From Caccoplasma intestinavium (lineage in GTDB: Bacteria > Bacteroidota > Bacteroidia > Bacteroidales > UBA11471), in the NCBI GenBank assembly GCA_018715885.1, contig DVKT01000063.1, forward strand, positions 1 to 64,000: DNA of 64,000 bases, read 5' to 3'. Made by a program: the position numbers and the translations under genes. The notes below the pieces were generated by a model. That model did no database searches. It was not told the DNA's origin and saw only the letters and a list, made by a program, of their open reading frames with translations. Below, in pieces: positions 53,498-63,302 of the stretch; positions within the stretch are counted from its first letter, which is position 1, and every line of letters begins with the position of its first letter.

Positions 53498-54937
53498 ATG
53501 CGTATGAAAAAAAACTTGTTCCTTCTGTGCGCTTTCTTGGTTCCGGCCTTGATTTCGGCGCAGATTTCTTCTAAGGATGCATGGAAACAGGCTTCTAAAC
53601 TTGAAAAGTCGATTGAAAAAACTTCTTTCCCGAAAAGAACGTACAACATTACCGATTTCGGTGCGAAACCCGATATGCCGGAGGCTCCTTGCCATGATGC
53701 CATCAATTTGGCTATCGTTACATGTAATCAGGCCGGTGGGGGTACGGTCATTGTGCCCAAAGGGACTTTCTATACCGGTCCCATCACGTTGAAAAGCAAT
53801 GTCAATTTCCACCTCGAAGAAGGTGCCGTGTTGAAGTTCGATACCAATCCCGAACTGTATATGCCGGCTGTCCTTACCCGCTGGGAAGGAGTAGATTGCT
53901 ATAATATGCGCCCTTTGATATATGCTTATGGTGAGACCAATTTGGCGATCACCGGTAAAGGTGTTATTGATGGACAAGGTTCTATGGAGACATGGTGGCC
54001 TATGTGTGGTGCGAAAAAGTACGGTTGGAAAGAAGGTATGATAGGACAAAACTGCGGTGGTCGTGCCAAGTTGTTGGCTTGGGGCGAATCTGGTGAGCCT
54101 ATTTACAAACGTCTGATGACCGTGCAAGACGGTATGCGTCCTCAGCTCGTGAACCTGTATCGTTGCGATAGAGTGCTGGTAGAAGGGGTAACGATGCAGA
54201 ATTCTCCTTTCTGGACACTCCACCCGCTTTTCTGTACAAATCTTATTGTGCGCGGTGTTCATTTTATCAATCGTGGTCCGAATGGAGACGGTTGTGATCC
54301 CGAATCGTGCGACGGCGTAATTATCGAAAATTGTGTTTTCGATACGGGCGACGACTGTATCGCCATCAAGAGCGGTCGTAATCGCGATGGCCGTACATGG
54401 GGTGTTCCCAGCCAAAATATCATTGTTCGCAATTGCAAAATGTATGATGGACACGGCGGTGTAGTTATCGGTAGTGAAATTTCCGGCGGATACAAAAATC
54501 TCTATGTGGAAAACTGTGAAATGGACAGCCCCAATCTCGATCGTGTAATTCGTATAAAGACCAGTAATTGCCGGGGCGGTGTTATAGAAAATGTGTTTGT
54601 ACGCAACATAAAAGTGGGAGTATGTCGTGAAGCCGTTCTCCGTATCAATTTGCAATACGAAAACCGCGAAATATGCGACCGCAACTTCCCCCCGACGGTA
54701 CGAAACGTCCTCTGCGAAAATATTACCTGCGAGGGTAGTAATCTTGGCGTTTATTATGTAGGTCTCGAAGGGTCTGATAATGTATATAACATTCAGGTCG
54801 ACAACTGCGAGTTCAACAACGTGAAGAAGGGATCTACCAATCCCGAAGATGGAATCTTCATAAAAGGAGGAGTCAAAGATGTCCGTTTCAATAATTTGAA
54901 AATCAACGGTCAGATTGTGAAATCTCCTGCTCTCTGA
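53498..54937 (+). CDS. GH28 polygalacturonase-type hydrolase
   Basis: A 479-residue exported parallel beta-helix enzyme of family GH28 (signal peptide about 1-23, ending LISAQ). After the usual YNITDFGAKPD opening, the catalytic set is complete: NGDGCDPESC (about 264), FDTGDDCIAIKSG (about 281), GHGGVVIGSE with the conserved His (near 318) and RVIRIKTSN (near 350). The family hydrolyses galacturonic acid linkages in polygalacturonan or rhamnogalacturonan, or removes single ends; this bacterial form is probably exo-acting. A second ATG at 53504 is a possible start. A strong terminator ends the operon. Confidence 0.94.
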   Translation: MRMKKNLFLLCAFLVPALISAQISSKDAWKQASKLEKSIEKTSFPKRTYNITDFGAKPDMPEAPCHDAINLAIVTCNQAGGGTVIVPKGTFYTGPITLKSNVNFHLEEGAVLKFDTNPELYMPAVLTRWEGVDCYNMRPLIYAYGETNLAITGKGVIDGQGSMETWWPMCGAKKYGWKEGMIGQNCGGRAKLLAWGESGEPIYKRLMTVQDGMRPQLVNLYRCDRVLVEGVTMQNSPFWTLHPLFCTNLIVRGVHFINRGPNGDGCDPESCDGVIIENCVFDTGDDCIAIKSGRNRDGRTWGVPSQNIIVRNCKMYDGHGGVVIGSEISGGYKNLYVENCEMDSPNLDRVIRIKTSNCRGGVIENVFVRNIKVGVCREAVLRINLQYENREICDRNFPPTVRNVLCENITCEGSNLGVYYVGLEGSDNVYNIQVDNCEFNNVKKGSTNPEDGIFIKGGVKDVRFNNLKINGQIVKSPAL

Positions 54938-54956
54938 ACAGTTAATTCACTCGGTT

Positions 54957-54994
54957 AAAAAATCCACCTCGAATTATTTCGAGGTGGATTTTTT
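54957..54994 (+). terminator. Terminator after GH28
   Basis: A perfect 17-base stem (54957-54973 with 54978-54994) with a 4-base loop and T run, 19 bases after the stop. Confidence 0.92.
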
Positions 54995-55289
54995 GTTTTT
55001 ACTGTTTTTTATATGTAATATTATTCCTTCTTTGTTTCAAAGAGGTTTAGCCGAAAGTCGTAGAGAGTCGAATTTAACCGAAAAGTCCTCGCTACAACAA
55101 AGTAGATCTATGTTCTGCCGGCTAAGACCAATTTTTGTAGGAAAAAGGGCAAAATATAGAGCTTTGAAAACTCTTTTCACCTCTATTTTTGCCCCGTGAA
55201 AATTCTTATGTGCTGATTTATAATACTTAAAAGACAAAATAATGAGTAATAGGGTCATTTTACGCAGTATGCTCGCATGAAATAGGCTC
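54995..55289. other. Intergenic leader region with a second inverted repeat
   Basis: About 300 bases between the GH28 terminator and the promoter of the SusC/SusD operon. It contains GGGCAAAATATAGAG at 55147-55161 pairing with CTCTATTTTTGCCC at 55181-55194 (one bulge), a stem of about 14 pairs around a 19-base loop. No coding region is supported; a small RNA or regulator site is possible. Confidence 0.4.
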
Positions 55290-55297
55290 TATCTTTG
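55290..55297 (+). promoter_or_regulatory. -7 element for the SusC/SusD operon
   Basis: TATCTTTG, a full match to TAnnTTTG, 22 bases before ATG 55320. No TTTG is seen at the -33 position, which is common for PUL promoters that need an activator. Confidence 0.55.
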
Positions 55298-55319
55298 TAA
55301 AGATAAACAGATGTATACC

Positions 55320-57467
55320 ATGAAAAGAATGCTATTTTTGTGCTTAGTTCTTTCTGTGTGCCTTTTTTTCTCCTCTTGTGAGAGCGGCAAAAACGAGCCG
55401 ATCGACAGAGAACAGGTCGTACAGAGAAATCACCCGAAGAATACCGAATTCAATGAATTAGCCTCCCTTTCGGTAGGTAATGGCGAATTTGCTTACACCG
55501 TCGATGTAACCGGGTTACAGACTTATCCCGAATCATATAGTGCCGGCGTGCCTCTGGGAACGCAGTCCCAATGGGGGTGGCATTCGTTTGCCAATCCCGA
55601 AAATTATCGCTTTGAGGAGACCCTGAAATCGTATGATTTCGGTCGCGGACATGAAGAACTTTATGCCGTGCAGTTTAATGAAGCCGGTCGCCCCCGGGAA
55701 GCCGCCAACTGGTATCGGGTGAATCCGCATCGTCTTCATTTGGGCGCTGTCGGTTTGGAGTTGACGCATAAAAACGGATCTCCCGTAAAAATCGATGAGT
55801 TGTCGGGTATCGATCAGGAACTCGATTTGTGGGACGGCCAGATAGTCAGCCGTTTCGGTGTCGACGGCCAGCCGGTTTCCGTTGTTACTGCTTGCGATAG
55901 TCTCCATGATGAAATCGGTGCACAGGTTGTTTCTCCGTTGCTTGCGACGGGACAAGTTGGGATAAAATTGCGTTTCCCGTATCCTACTGGAAAACATGCC
56001 GACGATGCCTGCGACTGGACGAAGCCCGATAAACATAAAACGACCATCGTGGCCGAAGATGCACATTCGGCAACCTTTAAACGCCAGCTCGATGAGACGA
56101 CCTATTACGTGCGTCTTTGCTGGGAAGGAGATGCCAAATTGACCGAAAAAGAAGCCCATTATTATGTGTTGACTCCGCAGTCGGGCGATACTTTGTCGTT
56201 TACATGTGCTTTCACCCCGGGAGAACCGGCTGGTGAAAATTCTTCGTTTGAGACTGTCCTTGCCAGTGCCACCCGTTATTGGAACAATTTCTGGTCGAGG
56301 GGTGGTGTTATCGATTTCTCGCATTGCAAAGATCCCCGTGCCAAAGAGTTGGAACGTCGTGTCGTTCTTTCGCAATATCTCATGGCTATACAATGTGCCG
56401 GGTCGGTTCCTCCTCAGGAATCGGGTCTTACCTATAATACATGGTTTGGTAAGTTCCATCTCGAAATGCATTGGTGGCATGCCGTACATTTTGCATTATG
56501 GGGACGTCCCGAACTGTTAGAAAAAAGTCTTGCATGGTATAAAGATTCGGCCTATGTGAAGGCTTGTGCCATTGCCGAGCGTCAAGGATTCAAAGGAGCT
56601 CGTTGGATGAAGATGACCGATCCTTCGGCAGTCGAAGCTCCCTCTAAGGTAGGTTCGTTCCTTATTTGGCAACAGCCCCATTTCATTTATATGGCCGAGT
56701 TGTTGTATCGGGCGAATCCCAGTCAGGAAGTTCTCGACAAATATAAAGATCTTGTCGCTGCTACGGCCGAATTTATGTATTCTTTTGCTACTTATGACGA
56801 ACTCGAAGGTCGCTTTGTTCTCAAAGGCGCTATCCCTGCACAAGAGACATTGCGTGCTGCCGATACGGTAAATCCTCCTTTTGAGCTTTCTTATTGGCAT
56901 TACGCCATCAGCGTAGCGCAGAAATGGCGCGAACGTCTGGGGTTGGAACGTAATCTTCAATGGGACGAGATGCTCGATAAGCTTTCTCCGTTGGCTTACC
57001 AAGACGGCCTCTATTTGGCAGCCGAGACAGCTACCGATACATATAAGGATATACGCTTTACCTCCGACCACATGGCGGTGCTCGGTGCTTACGGTATTTT
57101 ACCCAAGTGCCCGTTGGTGCGTGAAGACATCATGCAGAATACGCTCGACTGGGTATGGGATAACTGGAACTGGGGAAAAACCTGGGGCTGGGATTTCGCT
57201 ATGACGGCAATGGACGCTGCCCGTCTGGGAGACACCGAAAAAGCCGTAGGGGCCTTGCTTATGGATAAACGCACCAATACTTATTTGCCCAATGGACATA
57301 ATTACCAAGATGCCCGGTTGCGCGTTTATCTGCCCGGAAACGGAGGCCTTCTTACTTCGGTCGCTATGATGTGTGCCGGTTGGGACGGTAGCGAAGGTGA
57401 GAACCCCGGATTCCCCAAAGACGGGAATTGGGATGTGCGTTGGGAAGGTTTGCAACCTATGCCCTAA
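55320..57467 (+). CDS. Lipoprotein with GH-L-type (alpha/alpha)6 glycosidase fold, family unclear
   Basis: A 715-residue lipoprotein: LCLVLSVCLFFSSC gives an acylated Cys at 20. The N-terminal half is a beta-sandwich domain opening with ELASLSVGNGEFAYTVDVTG, and the C-terminal half is an alpha-helical barrel with FHLEMHWWHAVHFALWGRPE (about 382-401), SYWHYAISVAQKWRERLG and GWDFAMTAMDAARLGDTEKA (about 624-643). The layout resembles families GH65 and GH95 of clan GH-L, but I do not recognise it as a member of either. ATG 55320 is chosen over 55311 because it begins the signal peptide directly. It leads the fasciclin-SusC-SusD operon (47-base gap), so a role at the outer membrane in glycan cleavage is likely but the linkage is unknown. 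Confidence 0.72.
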   Translation: MKRMLFLCLVLSVCLFFSSCESGKNEPIDREQVVQRNHPKNTEFNELASLSVGNGEFAYTVDVTGLQTYPESYSAGVPLGTQSQWGWHSFANPENYRFEETLKSYDFGRGHEELYAVQFNEAGRPREAANWYRVNPHRLHLGAVGLELTHKNGSPVKIDELSGIDQELDLWDGQIVSRFGVDGQPVSVVTACDSLHDEIGAQVVSPLLATGQVGIKLRFPYPTGKHADDACDWTKPDKHKTTIVAEDAHSATFKRQLDETTYYVRLCWEGDAKLTEKEAHYYVLTPQSGDTLSFTCAFTPGEPAGENSSFETVLASATRYWNNFWSRGGVIDFSHCKDPRAKELERRVVLSQYLMAIQCAGSVPPQESGLTYNTWFGKFHLEMHWWHAVHFALWGRPELLEKSLAWYKDSAYVKACAIAERQGFKGARWMKMTDPSAVEAPSKVGSFLIWQQPHFIYMAELLYRANPSQEVLDKYKDLVAATAEFMYSFATYDELEGRFVLKGAIPAQETLRAADTVNPPFELSYWHYAISVAQKWRERLGLERNLQWDEMLDKLSPLAYQDGLYLAAETATDTYKDIRFTSDHMAVLGAYGILPKCPLVREDIMQNTLDWVWDNWNWGKTWGWDFAMTAMDAARLGDTEKAVGALLMDKRTNTYLPNGHNYQDARLRVYLPGNGGLLTSVAMMCAGWDGSEGENPGFPKDGNWDVRWEGLQPMP

Positions 57468-57514
57468 CATTTTTTCTTGATTTGAGAGATAATTAAACTA
57501 CATACGGAAAAAAC

Positions 57515-59965
57515 ATGCGAAGTATTATGAAAAAATGGACTAGTCTTTTAGCCTCTGCCTTTCTGTTATTCTTCCTTTCCTGTAATGAAATGGACAAGTA
57601 TTACGACAATGATCGTCATGCAACATCTGTTTCGGTGGGAAATGCGTGGGATTATTTGGAAAGTCGAGGCAATTTCACCAACTTCCTGGCTGCTGTTCAA
57701 AAAGTGGGTTATGAAGATTTGGTACGCGGGAAAGGTCTCGCAACGATTTTTGCTCCCGATGACGAAGCATTCCAAAAGTATTTTGCTCGTCATGGTTACA
57801 GCTCGGTCAATGACGTGCCTGACGCAGAGTTGAGCAATATGGTTACCTATCATTTGCTTTATTACAGTTTCAATGCCGATCGTTTCATGGAGTATCGTCC
57901 CGAAGGAACAACGGCCGATGACGATTATGTGGGACTTTATTTCAAGTATCGTACCCGTAGCCGTGATGCGAACGAGATGATCGAAGACCCATCGAAAGGT
58001 AAAGAAGTAGAAGTACTTCATCAAGAGAAGTACATACCCGTCTTTACTCCCAATCTTTACGGTTGGTACAACAATCACGGTTCGAGCGGATCTACCGGTG
58101 CGGTGAACTATAATTATTTCTATGATTCCTATGGGTCGGACTTGTGGCAAGGCGATAATTGGGTTGCAGGCAACGAACCTTATTTCAGAGTATCTAATGC
58201 CGGAGTAAAAGAGTACAGTATTATTACCGATAACGGTTATCTGTATGTTCTCGACGATGTTGTAGAGCCGCTCAAGACTATTTATCAGACCATTGCTGCC
58301 GATGACAACTTCTCGACTTTTGCACATGCATATGACCGCTTCAAAGATCTTACTTATAATGAGTATTTGTCGTTGAATTATAACAATCGCGACTCGGCAT
58401 TCCTCTACCAGTCGACCGGTCTTCCTTCCATCGCCTATGAAAGGACTTCTCTTACTATTAGTTCAGGAGAGTCGACTTCCGATATGGAAGCTACGCTTTT
58501 GGGCCCGTTATCTTCTAATACCCTTACTGTATTTGCTCCGAGCAATCAGGCAATGGAGTCTTTCTATACGACTTATTGGGAGCCTTATTACGGAGTGAAT
58601 AATTGGGATTCGATCAAGTTTACCCCTCTGCTTGCTTTGATGGGCGAGCAAGTTGGCACGCACAGACTTTGGGCATCGGCAGGGCCGCTGCTTCCCAGTG
58701 AAATTTCCAAAGGAAATGCGGTAACGGCGGTAAGTTATACCCCTATAACCATTGATCCTGCATCTGATGTGGTTACGAAAGCGTTTTGTTCCAATGGTAC
58801 TTTGTACGGTGTGAACAGTTTGATTTCAGTGCCTAAGTATTTTTCTTATGTTACGGCACCGGCGTTCATGAATCCCAAGTACAATATGTTCCTCTTGTTG
58901 ATGGCGCGTTCGGGTGTTCTCGATCTTTACACGGCAGAGACGCAGACTTTCTATGCATTCTATCCTTCTGATGATATGCTGAAAAATACACAAGTGGGTG
59001 ATGGTAATTCCGAAACATTGATTTATGAAAATGCTCAACCCAATAAGTACGGATATGAAGACATTACCTATTCCGACGGAGAAGCAACCGTGTCGCTCGG
59101 AATGGCAGCTTCTGCCCGTATTGTCCGCAGTCAGGTATGCGATAATATGATCGAAGTGGCCGGTAGCGATGAGAAAATTTATCGTACGACATACAGTACG
59201 TTCAACTATCTCTATCAAAAAGGTGACAGCATTTTCTCTACGGCGAAATATAATTCGCATTACGGTTTTCAAGGAGCCCAAGACAATAACGACATGATAA
59301 CCATTACCGAGATGACCTCCGATTTGCCCGAGGTGCGCAACGGTCGTGTCTTCTCTCTTGACGGAGAAAAATCGGCAACGGCTCTTATGCCCGAAGAGAG
59401 ATCTTTTGAAGAAATTTCTCCCAATCAGTCTCAAATTCCGTGGGAATTTTTGGAAACCACTGCCGGTACACGTAACTTTTACCAGACCGGTATTGCCGGC
59501 TCTCTCAACGATTCGACGGGTCGCCTTCAAGTATACGAAACGATAAAAGCCCATGACGGTGGCGGTACGACGGTACCTCGATATATCGTTTTTGCTCTTT
59601 CCAATCAGGCTGTTGTAGATGCTTGGGCCGACCGTATCATTACAAACGGACGTAATAACCTTTTCAGCCGTTATATGCCCAATCTTTTCGTTTCGGTAGA
59701 GCGCAGCCGTCTCATCGACTATCCTTTCCCCGGCGACGGTATGGGAACCCGTACGTTGTACACGTTCAAGACCAAAACCAATACCGAGGGAGAGTATACT
59801 TCGATACAGCTCGATGATATGGGTACGCACTTGCAACTTACCGATAGCAAAGGCCGGAAAGTGAAAGTCGTCAATTCTTTCCCCTATATCTATGCCGATT
59901 GCGCCGTATATATAATCGATAGTTATCTCGATTTCGGCGACGATAATACTTCTACTGTGCAATAA
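57515..59965 (+). CDS. Fasciclin (FAS1)-domain lipoprotein
   Basis: An 816-residue lipoprotein (LLFFLSC, acylated Cys 23) with several FAS1 modules. Module openings are visible as GLATIFAPDDEAFQKYF (near residue 75), NTLTVFAPSNQAMESFY (near 335), TQTFYAFYPSDDMLKN (near 475) and RYIVFALSNQAVVDAWADR (near 690), so there are probably four copies, the later ones diverged. FAS1 proteins bind carbohydrate or other proteins. Placed directly before SusC (25-base gap) and SusD, it is likely a surface glycan-binding partner of this transporter, as seen in other Bacteroidetes loci. The start may be ATG 57527 instead. Confidence 0.85.
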   Translation: MRSIMKKWTSLLASAFLLFFLSCNEMDKYYDNDRHATSVSVGNAWDYLESRGNFTNFLAAVQKVGYEDLVRGKGLATIFAPDDEAFQKYFARHGYSSVNDVPDAELSNMVTYHLLYYSFNADRFMEYRPEGTTADDDYVGLYFKYRTRSRDANEMIEDPSKGKEVEVLHQEKYIPVFTPNLYGWYNNHGSSGSTGAVNYNYFYDSYGSDLWQGDNWVAGNEPYFRVSNAGVKEYSIITDNGYLYVLDDVVEPLKTIYQTIAADDNFSTFAHAYDRFKDLTYNEYLSLNYNNRDSAFLYQSTGLPSIAYERTSLTISSGESTSDMEATLLGPLSSNTLTVFAPSNQAMESFYTTYWEPYYGVNNWDSIKFTPLLALMGEQVGTHRLWASAGPLLPSEISKGNAVTAVSYTPITIDPASDVVTKAFCSNGTLYGVNSLISVPKYFSYVTAPAFMNPKYNMFLLLMARSGVLDLYTAETQTFYAFYPSDDMLKNTQVGDGNSETLIYENAQPNKYGYEDITYSDGEATVSLGMAASARIVRSQVCDNMIEVAGSDEKIYRTTYSTFNYLYQKGDSIFSTAKYNSHYGFQGAQDNNDMITITEMTSDLPEVRNGRVFSLDGEKSATALMPEERSFEEISPNQSQIPWEFLETTAGTRNFYQTGIAGSLNDSTGRLQVYETIKAHDGGGTTVPRYIVFALSNQAVVDAWADRIITNGRNNLFSRYMPNLFVSVERSRLIDYPFPGDGMGTRTLYTFKTKTNTEGEYTSIQLDDMGTHLQLTDSKGRKVKVVNSFPYIYADCAVYIIDSYLDFGDDNTSTVQ

Positions 59966-59990
59966 AATAATAAACAAGTAAATACACGCT

Positions 59991-62900
59991 ATGAAAATAA
60001 CACGGAAAATATACCTGTTGTTGGTCGCTTTTGTTGTCTCTCAGGCTATGGCGGCGCAAACGGTTTTGACCGGTAAGGTATTGGAGAAAGCCTCAGGCGA
60101 ACCTCTTGCCGGAGCCAGCGTTTTTGTGCAGAACAAAGATGAACGTACTTTGGCCAGCGTGCTTGTCGATGCCAACGGCGAGTACCGTATCAAAATACCC
60201 GACGAGCAAAATCTCGTAATTAATTTCTCGTTTATCGGTATGCAGAGCTATACCGTAAAATATACCGGACAAAAGGTCTTGAATGCATCCCTTTCCGAAG
60301 ATAGCCACGAACTCGACGAAGTCAGCGTTTCGGCTAAACGGGTGGAGAGAAACCAAATGGGTCTTACCCCCCGTGAAGAACTCGGTGCCGTGCAACGTAT
60401 GAGCATGGAGGGTCTCGAAACCGCTCCTGTTACCTCGGTGGCCGAGGCCTTGCAAGGAGCCCTTTCCAATGTCGACATCGTTACCGGAGCCGACCCCGGT
60501 TCCAACAGTACCATTCGTATTCGTGGTACGCAGTCTCTCAACGGTAACGTCGATCCTTTGATCGTTGTCAATGGCGTTCCGTTCCCGGTAAGTATCGATG
60601 ACGATTTCGATTTTGCTTCGGCTTCGACCGATGATTATTCCCAGTTGCTCGATATATCCCCGGCCGACATCGAGTCGATCGAGGTATTGAAAGATGCTCA
60701 GGCTACGGCCATGTGGGGTACCAAGGGTGCCAATGGTGTATTGGTCATCAATACCAAAAAAGGTGCTAAGGGTAAAATCTCTTTCACTTTCAATACCAGT
60801 GCCGAGGTGAAAAAAGAGGCGAATACCTACCCGCTCTTGAATGCGGCGCAATATGTCTCGTTGATGCAAGATGCCCTTTGGAACTCGATCAATGATTTAG
60901 GTTATTCGAGCAGTAATGCTCAAACATATTTGGATCTTTTGAATAGCGATGAGATCAACTTCAATCCCCAGTCGTTGCTCTTCAACGAATACAATGTCGA
61001 TACCGACTGGCTCGATGAAGTATCGCGTATCGGTTACACGGTCGATAATTCGTTCTCTATGTCGGGTGGTGGCGACAAGGCTACCTATCGTCTCTCTTTG
61101 GGTTATCTGAAAGAAAACGGTACGACGATCGGTGCCGACGTGCAACGTTTCTCGACCCGTTTCAATATGAACTACCGTTTCTCCAAGAAATTGGATATCA
61201 CTTCGGAGTTCTCGTTCACCTACAATATCCGTAATTCCAACTGGTCGGAAAAAGTTAACGGTAAAGAACCCTCCAATCCGCGTGGTATGGCCATCAATAA
61301 GATGCCTCAGGAAAGTCCTTACTTCATGACGGCCGACGGGTCGGCTCGTACCAATACCTATTTCTCTCCGTATGAAGATTTCGGTGAGACCTTTATCGAT
61401 AATCGCAACTACAACCCGGTCGCTATGGTCAATGAGGCGGTAAACCGACTCGACTCGTATTCTACCCGTCTCAGTTTCCAGCTCCACTACCAGATATTGC
61501 CGGTGTTGAATTATTACGGTACGGTAGCTCTTACCGCCGACAGCAAACGTACGAAAAAGTATCTTCCTAATGAGGTAAGCGGTGTACCCTGGATCAGTAC
61601 GAGCGATCCCAATTTGGCCAATGACTGGTACAACCGCAGTTCCGATGCGTCGAACGAGCAGCTTTATCTCTATACCGAGAACCGCTTGGTGTATAACCAG
61701 ACTTTCAATGATATACATAACATCGTGGCTTCGGGATTCTTGCAAATCGAGCAGACGACGGCGACCAACTACGGAGCGCAAACAGCCGGTAACGCATCTT
61801 ATTACCTCTCCGATCCTTCGACGGGCGGTTATATCGTAGACCTTAGCAGCGGTGAGTCTACTACGCGCAGTATGTTCTCCAACTTCTCTGCCCAATATAA
61901 CCTTTTCGACCGCTATATGTTCAATGCAACCTTCCAGGTCGAAGGTTCTTCGGCGCTTCCCAGTCATACCCGTTGGGGAATGTTCCCGACATTCGGTATC
62001 GGTTGGCAGCTCGGCGACGAACCTTTTATGATGAATCAGGAAGTTATCTCTCTGGCGAAACTGCGTGTGAGCTGGGGACAGACCGGTAACGCTCCTTCGG
62101 GCGTATCACCTTATGTGGGAACGTTCAGTGCCAACTCATCGGGTTATCTCGATATGCCGTCGATTTATCCTTCTTCCATTCAGTTGGACAACATCGATTG
62201 GGAGGTTGTCGACAAATGGAATGCCGGTATCGACCTCGGTATCCTCAATGACCGTATACTTTTCACCGTCGATCTTTATAAGAACGTAACCAATAATATG
62301 TTGCAGAAAAAAATGAAACTCCCGACTTCTACCGGTTTTAGCAATATCGCTTGGTTCAACTCCGGTAAAATGACCAACCGCGGTTGGGAGTTCCGTATCG
62401 ACCTCAACGATATTGTAAAGACCAAAGATTGGCGTTTTACTTTCTCGTTCAACATTTCTCAGAATGAAAACAAGGTAAACGAATTCCCCTCGAACCTCGA
62501 TATGGAAAACTACGAGTTCGACAATGGAAAGTACGCATACCTTATCATGTCGGGTAATCCGCTGGGATCTTTCTACGGTTATCGCTATAAAGGCGTGTAT
62601 CAAAATACCGAAGATACCTATGCGCGCGATCTCAACGGTAACATAATCAACGACATCAACGGAAAACCTGTTGTCGTGCAGAATGGTACCGAAAAGGTTT
62701 ACCCCGGTGATGCCAAGTATGAAGATATCAACGGCGACGGTGTGATCGATGCCAACGATATTGTGTATCTCGGTAATTACAGCCCGAAGATTATCGGTGG
62801 TTTCAACTTCCGTCTTTCTTATAAGAACTGGCAGCTTTCGGCCAACTTCCAGGGTCGTGTCGGCCAGAAAGTATTCAACCAGACTCGTCTCAACTCCGAG

Positions 62901-63290
62901 ATGATGAGAGGAAAAAGCAATCAAAGTACCGCTACTTTGCGTCGTTGGAGAAACGAGGGTGATGTTACCGATATGCCGCGTGCTCTTTATGGCAGAGGTT
63001 ATAACTCGTTGGGTTCCGACCGTTATATCGAAGATGCATCGTTCTTGCGTATGAAAACGATAACATTGAAATATTCGTTCCCGAAAAATCTTACGAAGAA
63101 AATGCACCTCACGGCATTCGACCTTTACTTGACGGCTTATGACTTGCTTACTTTCACCAAGTACTCAGGACAAGATCCCGAGGTCAGCGAAAAGAAGATG
63201 GACGATAGCGGAATCGTTCGTTTGGCTGTCGACGGCGCGTCTACGCCCAAGCCTATTCGTGTGAAATTTGGTATTAACCTTCGATTCTAA
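59991..63290 (+). CDS. SusC/RagA-family TonB-dependent outer-membrane transporter
   Basis: A 1099-residue outer-membrane transporter. Signal peptide about 1-22 (ending AMAAQ), carboxypeptidase-regulatory-like domain (VLTGKVLEKASGEPLAGASV onward), then the plug with TSVAEALQGALSNVDIVTG and NGNVDPLIVVNGVP, the SusC signature IRIRGTQSLNG, and a beta-barrel ending in KPIRVKFGINLRF with terminal Phe. The INGDGVIDANDIVYLGNYSPK stretch (in part: GDGVIDANDIVYLGNYSP) is the usual Ca-type SusC element. It imports oligosaccharides together with the SusD that follows 12 bases on. By context the cargo is a pectin fragment. Confidence 0.97.
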   Translation: MKITRKIYLLLVAFVVSQAMAAQTVLTGKVLEKASGEPLAGASVFVQNKDERTLASVLVDANGEYRIKIPDEQNLVINFSFIGMQSYTVKYTGQKVLNASLSEDSHELDEVSVSAKRVERNQMGLTPREELGAVQRMSMEGLETAPVTSVAEALQGALSNVDIVTGADPGSNSTIRIRGTQSLNGNVDPLIVVNGVPFPVSIDDDFDFASASTDDYSQLLDISPADIESIEVLKDAQATAMWGTKGANGVLVINTKKGAKGKISFTFNTSAEVKKEANTYPLLNAAQYVSLMQDALWNSINDLGYSSSNAQTYLDLLNSDEINFNPQSLLFNEYNVDTDWLDEVSRIGYTVDNSFSMSGGGDKATYRLSLGYLKENGTTIGADVQRFSTRFNMNYRFSKKLDITSEFSFTYNIRNSNWSEKVNGKEPSNPRGMAINKMPQESPYFMTADGSARTNTYFSPYEDFGETFIDNRNYNPVAMVNEAVNRLDSYSTRLSFQLHYQILPVLNYYGTVALTADSKRTKKYLPNEVSGVPWISTSDPNLANDWYNRSSDASNEQLYLYTENRLVYNQTFNDIHNIVASGFLQIEQTTATNYGAQTAGNASYYLSDPSTGGYIVDLSSGESTTRSMFSNFSAQYNLFDRYMFNATFQVEGSSALPSHTRWGMFPTFGIGWQLGDEPFMMNQEVISLAKLRVSWGQTGNAPSGVSPYVGTFSANSSGYLDMPSIYPSSIQLDNIDWEVVDKWNAGIDLGILNDRILFTVDLYKNVTNNMLQKKMKLPTSTGFSNIAWFNSGKMTNRGWEFRIDLNDIVKTKDWRFTFSFNISQNENKVNEFPSNLDMENYEFDNGKYAYLIMSGNPLGSFYGYRYKGVYQNTEDTYARDLNGNIINDINGKPVVVQNGTEKVYPGDAKYEDINGDGVIDANDIVYLGNYSPKIIGGFNFRLSYKNWQLSANFQGRVGQKVFNQTRLNSEMMRGKSNQSTATLRRWRNEGDVTDMPRALYGRGYNSLGSDRYIEDASFLRMKTITLKYSFPKNLTKKMHLTAFDLYLTAYDLLTFTKYSGQDPEVSEKKMDDSGIVRLAVDGASTPKPIRVKFGINLRF

Positions 63291-63302
63291 TAATTTACCG
63301 AT

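Noticed and set aside
54995..55140. Remnant of a broken gene before the SusC operon
   Set aside because: The open frame at 54984-55199 is short, starts within the terminator region and shows no family features.
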